From assembly GCA_034509425.1 (NCBI GenBank), contig JAVTVJ010000228.1:682001-746000 (forward strand): a stretch of DNA of 64,000 bases. Direction: 5' to 3'. Numbering within the stretch: the stretch's first letter is position 1; every line of letters starts with the position of its first letter. The notes below the pieces were generated by a model that saw nothing but the letters and a program-made list of their open reading frames with translations, did not search any database and had not been told where the DNA came from. Of the stretch, positions 48,891-61,600 are shown one piece after another. This DNA comes from Eopsaltria australis. Taxonomy: Eukaryota; Chordata; Aves; Passeriformes; Petroicidae. The position numbers were made by a program, and so were the translations under genes.

Positions 48891-51800
48891 TAGCTGCAAG
48901 CACTTCAATATAAAGCATCCCCTCCTTCCCATCTCTGGGTTGGGATGACACAAGGACTTCTGAAGCCCAGTCCCTGCGGACACTGTGAGCAGTAATATAC
49001 CAAAAAGGCACAAGGTAAACACACAGAACCAAACAAGATAAAAGTCTGGGGAAAAACACATTTTAGTTGAAAAAATGTAAGAGCAAAGAAATGGTTAATG
49101 GCTCCACAAAGGTTCAAAAAGGCTAAAGAGCAGAGCACTGTAAGAGGATACTGGAGGTAAATATTATCAAAGCCATAGGTCAGTAGCTTTCCCTCCTGCC
49201 TACATCATAAAAACACTCAAGGAGCAAACAGTAAAATTAAAGAGATGGTAATTCCTACCTTTTTTCTCCCCAGACCAAAAGAAAACTGCACTTTACCTGC
49301 AAAACTATTTTAGATGATGCGTTAAAAATGATCCATTAAAAAAAGGTATATGTCAAAATAGTGCAAAAGATCAATACAATTTTCTGACCACATGTCTGAG
49401 TTTTCCTCCTGGTCCTTCCAAATCATAACACTGAAAAAATCTTTTGTGTTGTGCTAATTATTTGTCTTCCCTTTGTTGCAAAATCAGAAATAACTACAAA
49501 CTTGTCTCCCTTCAACAGCAAACTCTGATTCTGAACATATAATCTTCAATCTTATTATTTTAACTTTCCCTTAACACCTCAGTTTATATGTTTCTCTGTT
49601 TGGAAGCACAGTCAACTATGTAGAACCAAAGACAGTGTTGACTGCCAGTGAAAAACTTGACATGGTATCAAATCCATACACAATAATCCAATCCCTTTTC
49701 CCTCTCTGTTGCCCTGGATGCTATCAGTTTGACATCTATCACCTTGAGACCCTTTCCACTACATTTACTGGCATAAAAATGTATTTAAATATCTGTTGAT
49801 GATACGTTTTCCTCTTAGACATTTTCCTCTTACATAAGCCAAAAGGTGCAGGAACACATACTTTACAGGTACATGCAGCCATGTTTTATATCTTTTACAT
49901 TTAGAATTTCTTCAGAACAGCAGCTGACAGCACAAATGGAAATACAGGTAGATTTTTACACGCAGAAGACACAATCTGAGATAGCAGTAAAAGGAGAGAT
50001 GCTTGCTAAGAAGCCTTTCCTAGTCCATGGCAATATATTGTACATATACAATATGAGAAATATATATCCCATTTTTAAAAATCAATGCTCAAATTAATTT
50101 TCCTCACAATATTCATATTTATCAAAAATACACCCACACAGACGACTGCTGGATATTCTCTCTTGCAAAAGGTTCAAAATATGAATGGTGCCATTTAAAG
50201 TCTGTTAAGGAAACCAGTCAATGTCCTGATTCCCCACATCATCTTTAAAATAAAACAAAAAGACAATTCAGTGTGGATATTTGTGCCAGTTGAATTCTTC
50301 CGTAAAATTAACTAATAAGACATGTTTAGTGATTCAAGACCCCCTCAGTGCAATACATGAATATACAAAGCCTTAAGGGGCAGTGCTGGAGAGCTCAAGG
50401 GGTACCTAAATTGGGAAATGGGTGGATGAAGCAATAACCCTGGTGTAATGCACACAAGTCCTTAATCTATGCTGAGCCTATGGAAACCGCTGCACACACT
50501 CCTTGCCTCTGTAGTAAGCAAACAGAGATGCACACTTTATTCATGCCAGCAGTTACCCCTACAACTTGTTTACTCCAGGGGAGATCTGTGCTCCTGTAAT
50601 TTCTGCAGCAGTTAAAACCAGGGTAGGAAAATCTTATAATCTCAGACTATTTCATTATTGTCTGCACTAAGTATAAGGGCACAGCAGTTTTCTCTTGGAA
50701 AACAGAAGTCAATTTACAGTAAGATGAGCATATAAAAATTAAAGTTAAAGCTGTCGTTTTACTTAGAATTTTATTTTCTTTCAGCTGTGCAAAACCCTAC
50801 AGATTTTGTTCCTTTCTTCTGACATTGCTCAGGAGAAAAGCTTCAATAATCTTGTATGCCCTATAATGAATTACCCTTTCCTGAAATGTAGATTACCCTA
50901 CACAGGGGAGATATTCAGACACCAACTACACTTTTCAAGTAAAGGAGAACCTAAGCTCTGCCAACATCTCCCTTTCAGGGAACTGGAACAACACATCGTT
51001 TTGTTTTGGAACTTATTTTAGTCATCTTTCTAAACTTATCGTCTATTAAGTGTAAAAGAGTAGCAACAAACACTCCTGTGCAGCAGCAGAGGTACAGAAA
51101 CAGCACCTCATAATGAAAAACTGGTGAGTGTGGAATCCCAAAGCAGTCCTGCATTATTTTGATTGTGATTTCAAAATCAAAGGGCATTTATAACAACAGA
51201 TCAGTTGCCAAGTTCATACTCTTACTATTAGTGTATACTGCTTATCTTCTAGTCTTACTAGGGAGAGAACTTTGGAAGACTGGCCCTGTTACAGAGCTCA
51301 AGGCACAGGATTTATAGGAAGCTTTGCCATTGAGAGTGCTCTGTACCCATGTGCTTGTTCTGAGCAAACCTGAAGGGATTTAACACATCCGACACACTTA
51401 CTCCTCTCTCCAGTGGCACTGCACTGGCCTATGGGTTGCAAGTCTCTCCCCTGGAGGATATAGGCATATTGCAATGTAAAGAAGGAGCAGAAATCCTGTC
51501 TCCACATGGGACCAGATTAGAAAACAAACATTTTCTTTATAGAATGAAGACATTACAAAACAAAAATATTAAACAAAAGAAACCCCAAAACTCCTCCACC
51601 ACCCAGACTGAAGTGCTTTTATTACCCCTTACCTTAGAACTTTTCATTGTATAGACCTTCTTATAACTTACTCCCTTCTGTTGGGCCTGTTTGTGAGGGG
51701 AAAAATAATCAGTAAAAATTAGACTGCTTTTTAAACAATGCACAGGGCAACACTGATACGCATCAGGTGCACCACTGACCTCTGTACCCTTCTAAAAAAA

Positions 51801-52479
51801 GGTATCTGCATGTACAGCTTCCAACCTCCATACCTGAAATTGTGCTATAGAAAACAAGGTGACAAATACCCTCACCAAAGAGAAGAACAGCTAATTAACC
51901 ACATTATTAAAGTGCTTGCAGCAAGAACAACTCATTTCAGTCTCTAAAATCACAAGCAGGATTACTACTTGTGGCAGCTGTGTCAGAAATACTTTTAGCT
52001 CCCTCTATTCTATATAGGATGCACAAAGTCTGCATTAAATAAACATACCCTGGAAAGTGCCTCTCTTCCTGAGATTAACAGGTATTTGCTGCACAGGTAC
52101 GTGATTTTAGAATTCCAGCTCTGCAGTGTTTAGATCCCCAGTTCTGAAACAAACCCAACTATACTCAGAAGACATGCAGTGGACTAAAATGATTTGCTGA
52201 GAGTTGGTATCTGGCCTTTGTCCTATTAGGTAGAAAAATTCAAACTAATCTGAACATTATTTTTCTTTTCAAAAGGTTGACAGCCTAGCAGATTTGGCAA
52301 TAACATAGTACAAGTTTTCTGAAATACAGTCACTACAACAACTTTGTGTACAAGTTATTTCTCCTTTAAGTTGTTTTCCCCATAAAAATACAACAAAACA
52401 ATGAAGTGTTGGATTTTGGCAGCTACACCAAAGTTACGCTTATTTGACAACACAATCAGGAGAGGGAGAAAGGGTTTTA

Positions 52480-52728
52480 CATAGAGAGAAGTTTAGATTA
52501 GATATTGGGAAAAAAATTCTTTCCTATGAGGGTGCTGAGGCCTTGTCACAGTTTACCCAGAGAGGCTGTGGCTGCCCCTGGATCCCTGAAAGTGTTCAAG
52601 GCCAGGCTGGACAGGGCTTGGAGCAGCCTGGGATAGTGGAAGGTGTCCCTGCCCATGGCAGGGGGTGGAATGAGATGAGCCTTAAGGGACCTTCCAACCC
52701 AAACCACTCCGTGGTCCTGTGCTGATAT
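52480..52728 (+). mobile_element. CR1 LINE 3' end fragment
   Basis: Sense CR1: tttagattagatattggg, aattctttcctatgagggtg, gttcaaggccaggctggaca, catggcagggggtggaatg and gaccttccaacccaaaccac at the 3' end. Confidence 0.93.
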
Positions 52729-53924
52729 AGCTGCCTACGCCCCAAGCACCATTCAGCACACTCCTTAACACAGACATTGGCTGTCTCCTAGATTTCTCCT
52801 GAGTCTCCTTCCCAAGACAGTGGGAATCAACAGCTCATGGTCTTTTGCAACATGTCTGAAAGTTCAGGCAGTTGTTCTCTAACTGCAGAAGTTTAAGCAG
52901 GAGGAGAAAAAATGAGTTATGTTAAAGCCTAAGAGTGTGAACACCACAGATACAAGCACTTCCATATACTAACGTCAGAGATTTTAAAACATTTGAGTCC
53001 AGAACTGGACCTCACCAGCCCATATTCCCACCAACACATGTGGACTCCAAGCCAGTCAATCATTAATTATAGTGCAATGAGATCTATTTCTTGTATCAGG
53101 TGACTGACTGGTGAAGTACCAAAGCAGGAAATAGCTCAAGAATACCATTTCTGCAACAAAACCCACTGTACCCGCCAACACACACCATGCGATTGTGTCA
53201 GACTACTGCAAACAAACCTGAAAATAAAGGCATCCCCAAACGAATTTGAGAGAAATTACAGATCTTTAGGTCTAGTCCTGACTCAAGGCTGTACAGATAG
53301 AATACAGGGAGCTATTTTTCTGTCAGACCATTAAGACAGTTTATGTATTTTGAGTGGTAATACACGCTTATCTGTGCTTGAGCACGCAGCCACACAGCCC
53401 AACAGCAGGAGTTCCAGTTGCTTCTGCAACTTAACAGGGAGAGCAGGGGGAATTCTACAGAGCCAGAAGAATAGAAAGGACCTAACTTATGTTATGTTAC
53501 CAATAACGTGCTTGTCACTGACTGTATGTGGCTTCCACAGAAAAGCAAAGGCACCTGTGACCTAAAGAAATGCCAGGGCAGTATTATCAGATTGCAATAA
53601 CCTTGGTATTGGAGATGGTGAGACACACGTGCAGCACGGACTGGTTTGCTTTGCTTGCCTGAAATACACAGACAGTTATTTTAGTACAGGGATAGCTTTT
53701 TTCCCCATTTGTCTTTACAGTCCAAATAATAGGGGGATCAGAGGATAGAGGCCCTTCAAGCTTTCAGATTAACAGAACAAATAAGCAGATACAACCAAGG
53801 GGAGAAAACAAAGGTCACAATAAAAGGAGTGAGCTGGAAAGAGTAGAGGTACTTAAATATGTGATGGATCCACAAACAGCCTGCTAGAAACATTTACTTG
53901 GCAGCACTTAATCATTAACAGTAA

Positions 53925-54088
53925 AAAGCCAAAAAAACCACAAACAAGCAAACAAACAAATCCCAAGAAACAAAAAACAAAACAAAAAACCAACAAAAGC
54001 AACAAACCCCAAACAAAAAAACAACAAAAACCCCAAAAAGCATAAGAACAACCCCCCCAAAAAAAAAAAAAAAAAAACAACCAAAAAC
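53925..54088. repeat. TBC1D24: A-rich low-complexity tract in TBC1D24 intron 1
   Basis: About 160 bp are nearly free of T and G on the plus strand, made of AAAC and AAAAC units and ending in a run of 21 or so A. Since the gene reads on the minus strand, the transcript carries a long T/G-rich tract here. The minus-strand frame reads as a Phe/Leu/Cys-rich peptide, which is an artefact. Confidence 0.9.
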
Positions 54089-54205
54089 CTAGGAAGAAAG
54101 CTGTTTTCCTTTGAGTTAAAATTTCTGGCTGCAGGAACACCTGCAAGCTTTCAAATATTAATGACAGAAAAGACATTCAGTACAAGGATTCCCAACAGTT
54201 AATTA

Positions 54206-54643
54206 TTGTGCAATACTATCCACAGCTGTTTCAAAAATTACACAGGATATAAGTATCATGTGTTACTTGGAAGGAGCAAAGAGTTACCAAAAAATGTTGC
54301 TGGAGTTCTTGGATTTGAGTTATCCATGCTGTTACTGAGTAACAGTCTTGGAGAAGTCTTTTGCAACAGTCTAACAGCTAGCAATTACAGAAAGAAGGAA
54401 ATTCCAACAACAGGGAATTCCCTATACTGGCAATACAGTCCCCTAGATATGATCCATCTTATTTCTGTGCTCTGGGTAGTCCTGGATGCTCTGAAAATCC
54501 TACTGGGACTTCCTCTAAGCCAGAAAAGCTTTCAGATGCTCCAGCTTCTTGTAGGAATTGGACCTAAAACCACAAGGATTGCGATAATACAGTTCAAAGG
54601 AGAAGGTCCCACTTATCTCTCATCACAAGTACACAGCCCCTGA
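54206..54643 (+). other. Unrecognised 145-codon open frame, probably not a gene
   Basis: This frame stands just before the CpG island on the plus strand, in AT-rich sequence. It has no domain that I recognise, no clear splice signals or promoter, and lies inside the presumed TBC1D24 intron on the opposite strand. It is recorded only because it is the longest AT-rich open frame in the window. Confidence 0.15.
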
Positions 54644-55129
54644 GAGGTGTCATCCCTCCTACTGCCCTGGGACCGGAATCAGCTGAGCACGCTGAATCCC
54701 CCCGGCTACTGCTCGCTTGTTCACAGGCCCAGAGAGGCCAAGGAGAATTTCGGCAGGTTCTAGCCAGTACTCTAAACCAGGTGTTTGGTGGCTAACGCTG
54801 TGCCAGCCCCAATATTCCAGCAGCAATTTTCACTGAAGGACGGGCCGGAAAGACTAACGTGAAAACGAACTCACAACAAAATTCCACCTTCATTATAGAA
54901 ATTTCAAAAACATTTAAGTTAGAGGCTGCTGAACACAAGTGTTGGGTTTAGAAAGCTCTCCCTGTGAGGATCCACTGCCCCTCTGGGGGGTGGGCTGGCA
55001 AAATAGGTGTAAACTGTGCGTGTTGGGGCGAACTTCACCAGCGGTCAGAGGATCCCCTTCGGCACTGATCTGCACCTGAGGCACGCACAAGCCATTTAAA
55101 CACCTTCCACCCTCTCCACACACCGAACC

Positions 55130-55660
55130 GGCCCTCAGGCGCAGCCCAGAACCTCCGCGGCCGGCTCGTCGCATGGACCAGGGGATAGCTCCCGCTCTCC
55201 GGTCACCGACACCCCCGGAGGTTCGGCCCTGGGCTCTGGAGCCCACGGACAGACACAGTGGCGGTGGCCGCGCCCGGGCTTCCCCCGCAGCTGCTGCCCG
55301 GTCTCGCGCGAGCACGGCCACGGATCCGCGGCCCGGCCACGGGAGCCCGACGGTCTCGGAGCCGGCCCCCTCCGGGTCCCTCCCAGCCACTCGCCAGAGG
55401 ATGCCGAAGCGATGCCACCGCCCAACACCGAATTACATTCCCCTCGGTCGGCTTCCGGAGCCGCGATCGCGCCACCACCCCCCTCGCCTCACCGCTCTCC
55501 GCCGCTCTGGGCCGCGTCCGGCGGGACCGGGGGCGCGAGCGGCGCCGCGCCTGCGCAGAGAGCGCGGCTGCGGTGGGACGGGCACGCGCGGAGAATCCCC
55601 AGCCCTGGGGCGGAGCGGGGTCGGGGGTGCCGCACGTTCTGAGGGTGGCGAGGGATTTGA
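55130..55660. promoter_or_regulatory. TBC1D24: CpG island, presumed TBC1D24 promoter
   Basis: CG dinucleotides and GC content rise sharply between about 55130 and 55660, in contrast with the AT-rich flanks. It is the only CpG island upstream of the TBC1D24 coding exons, and the human gene also starts with a noncoding exon far upstream. The island could also serve a plus-strand transcript, but no plus-strand gene is recognised to the right. Confidence 0.75.
55493..55600 (-). other. TBC1D24: Candidate TBC1D24 noncoding exon 1
   Basis: Inside the island the minus strand has a good splice donor, GAGAGCG followed by GTGAGGCG at 55492, suitable for joining to the acceptor at 42557. The upstream end is arbitrary because no TSS signal can be fixed. 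A weaker alternative donor CTCAG/GTGCAG lies near 55078. Confidence 0.35.
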
Positions 55661-55905
55661 GGGGCTGTAAAGGGCGATGGAGGCGTTGTGAGGGGCTGTG
55701 AGACCTGATGGAGGGATGGTGAGGATGGCTGTGAGGGCTCATGGGAGCTTTGAAGGATCAGGGGGCTGTGAGGGGTGGCAGTGAAGGACTGTGAGGGGGG
55801 TGCAGGTCAAAGTTGAGGGAGTATGAGGGGTGATGAAAGCTGGGAGGGGTGATAGGGACTGTGAGGGGTGATGGGTGACAGTGAGGGACAATGTGGGCAG
55901 ACAGG
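55661..55905. repeat. Degenerate GTGAGGG-type tandem repeat beside the CpG island
   Basis: Variants of ggctgtgaggggtgatg recur about a dozen times with irregular spacing. The plus strand here is almost without C, giving strong G-over-C strand asymmetry directly next to the promoter island. Confidence 0.75.
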
Positions 55906-56194
55906 GTGGTTGGGGCAGTGTTGTGATAAGAGTATAGAAATTTGGTGGAAAAGAAACCCCTTGGGAGCCAGCTGGTCGTTCGAGATCAGAGAGTGTGAGG
56001 GTAGCTGGGCTTAATCTCTGATTATAACCAGTTTGGCACTATGAGTGGTTGTGTTCAATAGGAACTGCCGTGAGCACGGGGCATGTGAGTATGATAATGA
56101 TCAATAGGAACTTTTACTGTCGCAGATCGATGAATAGTGTGGTTTATTGAAGCAGCAGAAATGCAAAGGGGAATGGAAAGGGGGAGTAACTGTA

Positions 56195-56432
56195 AGAGAG
56201 TATGTTTTGATTAGATTTTCAGAAGAAATTCTTTACTCAGAGGATAATGAGGGCCTGACACAAGTTTCCCAGAGAAGTTCAGGCTGCCCCATCCCTGGAG
56301 GTGTCCAAGGCCAGGCTGGACAGGGCTTGGAGCAACCTGGGATAGTGGAAGGTGTCCCCACCCATGGCAGGGGGTGGGACTGGATGAGCTCTAAAATCCC
56401 TTCCTACCCAAACCGTTCTGGGATTCTATGAA
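56195..56432 (+). mobile_element. CR1 LINE 3' end fragment
   Basis: Sense CR1: gattagattttcagaagaaa, gtccaaggccaggctggaca, gcttggagcaacctgggata, catggcagggggtgggactg and ttcctacccaaaccgttctg, ending at the ATTCTATG octamer. Confidence 0.93.
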
Positions 56433-57930
56433 ATGTGGATTTGGAACTGTCCTAGATGGATGCACTAGCTGTGACAGAGTTCTAACAATAACAATAGTAT
56501 AGTGTTAGCCCAGGTAATCATCATCATCATCTTATGTAGAAGCTTACAATGATTGCTTGGGAAGAGAGAGAGGAAAATAGCCCATCAGCTGTCTCTGAGG
56601 TCCTTTTGGGTCTTCCTCCTAACTAGGTGAAATTTTTACCCTCCTTATATACAGTCCAATCTTATCTCCCTGCTCCTTCTTCACATATAGCATGATCTAC
56701 GCAGAGAGCAGTGTAACGCAGTCATATATGTGGGACTATGTACTTAATTAAGCCTATTAGCATATGCAGAATTGTACATTTTAATATCTAAATGACTCCT
56801 AATCAGGAAGTAGTTTGTAGGTTTTTTTTGTTTGGTTTTTTTTGTGTTTTTTGTTTGTTTATTTGTTTTTGATATGGTGTCCTTCAAAGTTCTCATCATA
56901 CAACTTTGTTCTCATTTGCTCCATTTTTCAGAGGCAGAGCAGGATCATTGCTTCTCCACAGGACCTGCTCCTTCAGGGCCTTTCCTGATGTCAGCTATGC
57001 AGCTCTCCATCCACAGAGATAAATAACACAGAAGGTACAAAGTATAGATTGTAGATATTAAACCTTAGTCCTTGCTTGGCTCCTTGGTCATCATCCCACA
57101 GACAGCAGTGCTGGGTGAGGAGAACTCAGGCTGTGCTTCTGCCCTGGGGCCTGGGAAAAGCTCAGCACAAATACTAGAAACAGTTGTTGCTTTAGGAAAG
57201 CTTTAAAATCTGACTCCTTTTTGTTCAGTAACAATGTGGCTGTTTTTTTAGCAAAGCCTATGATGGCCTGGACAGAAATTGGTTCGTTTTAAAGATGAAG
57301 TATTTCCATAGTGTTTATTTGATTTGGCTTAGCAGCAGTGTTCTGTTTACAACTGGATAAATAACTACCACATTAAAGATTATTAACTAGCAATGCTTCA
57401 GTGGCCAATAAAGCACTAATCTTTTATATGGTGTTGTACATGTACACAGCTTGGTACAGCTGGATCTTGCCAAAGAGATAACAAATCCCTTACCCGGAAG
57501 GTTTACAATCTAAAGAAAACCACAAAGGACCACAAGGAAAGTACAAAACATGATAATGAAACATAAAACACACAGAAGACTTGGAGCCATTTCCAGCTGC
57601 ATTTTAAATGGGGTCTTAAGAGGGTTTTTTGTATTTACCTTAAAGCTACTGTGTTGGGGAAGATGAAATAAGAAAGCCTTATAAATATGATTACCTAGCA
57701 AAAGATGCTGAGAATGTAGAAACTATAAGCGAGATTGAAATGAAGACAAGCTTTGAGATACCAAACCCCAGTTACTGAACAACTGGAAAACAATGGCATG
57801 GCTGCCTGCAGGAAATCCCCCCTTTGATTAAACAATCCCCTCTGCTTGCAGACAGGTCCAAGGGTCAAAGCAGACCCTACCAACCTGGCAGAGGGTCCAA
57901 AAAGCAGCTTTTAGAGTTTAAACTATAACA
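56433..57930. other. Gene-less stretch right of the TBC1D24 promoter
   Basis: No exon or RNA gene is recognised. A T/G-rich low-complexity tract lies at 56820-56872. Other open frames are short. Confidence 0.5.
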
Positions 57931-57931
57931 C

Positions 57932-58345
57932 TGTATGGTAATGCAATAGTTCTCATAGGCTGTATGCAAATGTTATAAGATTTGTAGTTTGTTCTAGATT
58001 GGTTAATGAAAATTAGAATATTCAACACAGAAGATGATTTATTGTATTGTAAGTGACAAGCTCGCTCTCTTCTTCTTCAACCTCTCTTAGCTCTCTTAGC
58101 TCTCTTCTTTTAACTTCCTTAAATCCTCTCTCTTAACTGCTCTCTTAGGCCTTTGCTCTCAACTCTCTTAGATCCCCGCTCTTAGCTCTTCTCTTGCCTG
58201 TCTGACCTGCTCCGGGCTGCGTCTGGCAGCTCTCAGCAGGTCTCTTACACTAACGTTCTTTTACAATAAACCTCATGCTCTTCAACCCGCCTGCAGAGAT
58301 CTCTCGTCTGTCCCGGCCGTCTGAAACTGACCAGCAAACTCTACA
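57932..58345 (+). mobile_element. Probable solo LTR with CTCTTAG-rich middle, boundaries uncertain
   Basis: The block runs from TGTATGGTAATGC to a TACA near 58345. It has a pyrimidine-rich section of repeated ctctcttag units (about 58070-58165), an AATAAA at 58265-58270 followed by cctcatgctc, and a GC-rich end (tctcgtctgtcccggccgtc), all typical of avian ERV LTRs. I could not identify a clean target duplication. Confidence 0.58.
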
Positions 58346-58380
58346 CTACTGGGCAGTGATTAGAGGCAAGATAAAATTCT

Positions 58381-58690
58381 GGAGTGATTTGGGTTGGAAG
58401 GGACCTTAAAGCCCATCCAGTCCCACCCCATGCCATGACCTTCCATTGGACCAGGTTGCTCCAGGTCCTGTCCTACCTGGTCTTGAACACTTCCAGGGAT
58501 GAAGCGGCCACAGCTTCTCTGGGCAACCTGTGCCAGGGCCTCAGCACCCTCACTGTGAAAACCTTTTCCTAATACCTAGTCTAAATCTCCCCACTTTCAA
58601 TTTAAAACCTTTCCCCCTTGTCCTATCACTACAGGCCCTGCTGAAAAGCCTGTCCTCACCTTTCTTACAGACCCCTGTTAAGTCCTGCAG
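58381..58690 (-). mobile_element. CR1 LINE 3' end fragment
   Basis: Reversed CR1: gatttgggttggaagggac, cttgaacacttccagggatg, gcaacctgtgccagggcctc, ctttcaatttaaaaccttt and cccttgtcctatcactacag, continuing further into the element than the other copies. It lies directly after the LTR-like block. Confidence 0.93.
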
Positions 58691-61600
58691 GCAGACACAG
58701 TAGCACTCTACTGTGACAAATAGTCAGTGGGGTCTCGGGCAGTGCTGTGACCTTGCCTCTGCTGGTGGCCAGGCAGGGCAGTCCCACTGCTCCAAAGGAG
58801 GCCTAAGCTCTGAACTGGGGGTAAGCAGTAAGCAGTCCTGGTAATGTGCTTCCTTGTGGCTGGCTAATGCTGCTGTGGACAGGAATGGACTCATGTTGTG
58901 GAGGATGAGAGCCATTTCCAGAAGCTGTGGCGAAAAATCATTTATTTATCTAAATATAAACTGGAAATATAGTACATTATTTTGTATTCTCTTGTGTTTG
59001 ATTCTTCAGGGTTCTAGAGGGCACTTCCACACATGTATAGCATTACGTTCCTTGTGCTAAATGAAGCTGAGCTAGTAAGGAAAGCAGGTTTAAAAGAGGA
59101 TGAAAGTAGATGGAGAGGTGTGAGGACAGAGATAAGTGTGGGCAGCATTTGCTAAGATTTTGTAGGAGGATGAAAAACTTTCATTTGTCTTTAGCATTTA
59201 TAGATCCTTTCACTGTAATGTATGGGACCTATGTATTTTGTATACTTGGGCTCATGGTGCCCCTCTGAGGTAAAGCAGTGCTCATATTCTTGTGTCCCTC
59301 CCAGGAAACTGCAGCAGAGAGAATGTGTTCATATGGGGAAAAAAAGCTGGGGATTGACAGGCTTTGGAAAAGCAAGAGCAGGCACAGGGAGAGGGACCAG
59401 ACTCCCAGAGTTTCTCTGCTGAAATGTGAACCATGATTGGAGCTGAACATACTCTTTAGCCAGACAGCTGTTCTCAGTGTTCTGAAAGTATGAATAATTG
59501 AAGGCTCTCTCTAAACTTCTGTCCTGATGCTCAGTGGTGCATTAGCAAGAGATATTTTAGGAGTATAACGGTGACTAAAGCCTCTGCATTGCCTGATGGC
59601 TTTACCTAATTCCAGTACTCTGGGTGCTGTAGGGGGATAGAGTTCAAGGAGGCAGAGATAAGAAAAAGGGCACAGAGATTAGTGTGAGGAAATCTTTCAG
59701 GAGAGGGGCCTGTGTGAATGCAGGATAAAAGGAGATGGCAGTGTGTGAACTTGTATGGGCGGTGAAAATGACAGATGATATGGGCAGAGTGGATGCTTTG
59801 TGCTGTAAAACTTTGAAGCCTGCATGGCTGTAGGAGTAATCTCCACCAACCTGTGTTCAGGCTGTTGGACTGTCTATGACTGTGAGACAGAGGGTGAAGA
59901 CCTTGCTTGAGTGGCTGGCTGATGGCTGGCGAAAAACATGTTTGAATGCATGTACTCCTCTTCCTAGAGGAAGATGTTCACTGCTGGCAGTTTACAGAAG
60001 CCAAGGAATGCCAAGGCTCTCTAAGTCCTAAACCTTGCAGTGGTTCAAGTAAAGAGCAAGACCTGGTGAGCCCCTGGGCATGGAGGACAGTAAGTCTACA
60101 AAGGCTTTCTAGGGACGAAAGAAGGTTCTTTATTTATATCCAACTAGTTCCCAGAGTTTTGAAACACTTTCACATAGCATGAAATAAAGTAGTTCTGCAA
60201 GTGCAGTGTTGGGTGAAGACTCTGACCTTTGGGTTTGTGCCTTGATGGTGGCTTCTCTCTCTGTTCTCTGAAGAACAAATGAGCTCATACTGAAGCCTTC
60301 CTTTGTGTGGGAATGCTATTCCACCTGAACATACATTTTCCAGACATACAGGAACAGAAATTTCTCTAGTGTGTACAGTTGTATAGCTCACATTTTCTTA
60401 TGAAACCAGGCTGGAGTTATGGACTCCATTACACTGAATGTAATGGAGGCTTTTTGGCAGGGGCAGTGGAGGGACTGGAAGACTGGATTGGGAAACCATA
60501 TGAAAGCAAGAAAAGAAAAGCAAGTGAGGAATGGCTAAGTTGGATGGAATGATTCATCACATGACAGCTGTCCTCATGGGTGTCCAAAAGCCTTGGAGAG
60601 GAGATTTGCACTGGTAAGGTGGGCAGAGGAGGAGCTGGAGGATCATCAGAGAATGCCAGGAAGCACAAAAGGGTCTTAGGTCAAAACCTAAGCTGGGCTA
60701 GTAAAACAGTGGCTTTGCTGGTCCCACAGCAATGGGGTTTGCCCTGGGCTGTTTGCATGGAAAGCTGATAAGCCTCGGCAAAGTCTGACCTCCTGTGGGA
60801 AAAACGGGGAATTTCCAGGGGATAATATCTTTTTCCTATCAGGTGCCAGCTTCTTAATGACAAGTTTGCTCAGTGGTGTGGATCACTTCTCTTCCACTTG
60901 CAGCAGCCAGATGTGGTTCTACTCCTCTAGATGAGCTGCTGATATTACTCCAGGCAATGAGGGTGAGGCTGATGGTTCCAAAACTGGGAGAGTGCTGGTG
61001 GATGTTTTAACGATACAAAAGGAATATGGTCATGAAGGCAGCCAAGCATTTCTCTGTGGCTGCAAGAAGTACACTGTGGACACCGTGTTTTACATTTGGT
61101 TAGATGAGTTGCAGCTGTTTTCCTGTTTCTTTGTCCCTTCCCTTGCCCCAGCTATGTCAGCTCCTGCCTTTTAGGGGTGAGCAGTCACACTCTACCATGA
61201 CTGTGAAAGATTAACTTCTGAACTGGGTGATCTCTTGGTGTGCAGAGGGGATTTGTGAGAAGGGAATTAGCAGTTTCCCTTTAGGATGACTTTAATCCCC
61301 CTCCTCTATGAGGAGACTGTGGTGATGTATGGTAGATTACCAGCATATCGCAGCAGGTATTCCAGAGTGTGATGTTGCTTGTTAGGATGCAGCTTTGGCT
61401 ACAGGTCCTGCTGTGGTGTTCCATACCTGGTAGGGTCCAGTCCACAGAGATTCCTCTGGCTATTGGACATCTTTGGAGCACTCTTACCAACTCCTGGCTC
61501 TGGAGGAGGAGAGTTCATTGCAGAAGGATCTTGCACATGACAGTTTGCCTCCCCCCTGTGGGATGCCTGCCTGATGACCTGTTCGATCTTAGGGAATGAC

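Larger units (their letters stand above)
42557..55492 (-). other. TBC1D24: TBC1D24 intron 1
   Basis: This roughly 13-kb intron separates the presumed CpG-island exon from the first coding exon. It contains CR1 fragments at 43105, 46066, 48661 and 52480 and an A-rich tract at 53925-54088. I found no other gene on either strand. The right boundary depends on the uncertain exon 1. Confidence 0.6.

Noticed and set aside
53853..54176. Minus-strand ORF rich in Phe, Leu and Cys, resembling a membrane protein
   Set aside because: It is the complement of an A-rich low-complexity tract in an intron.
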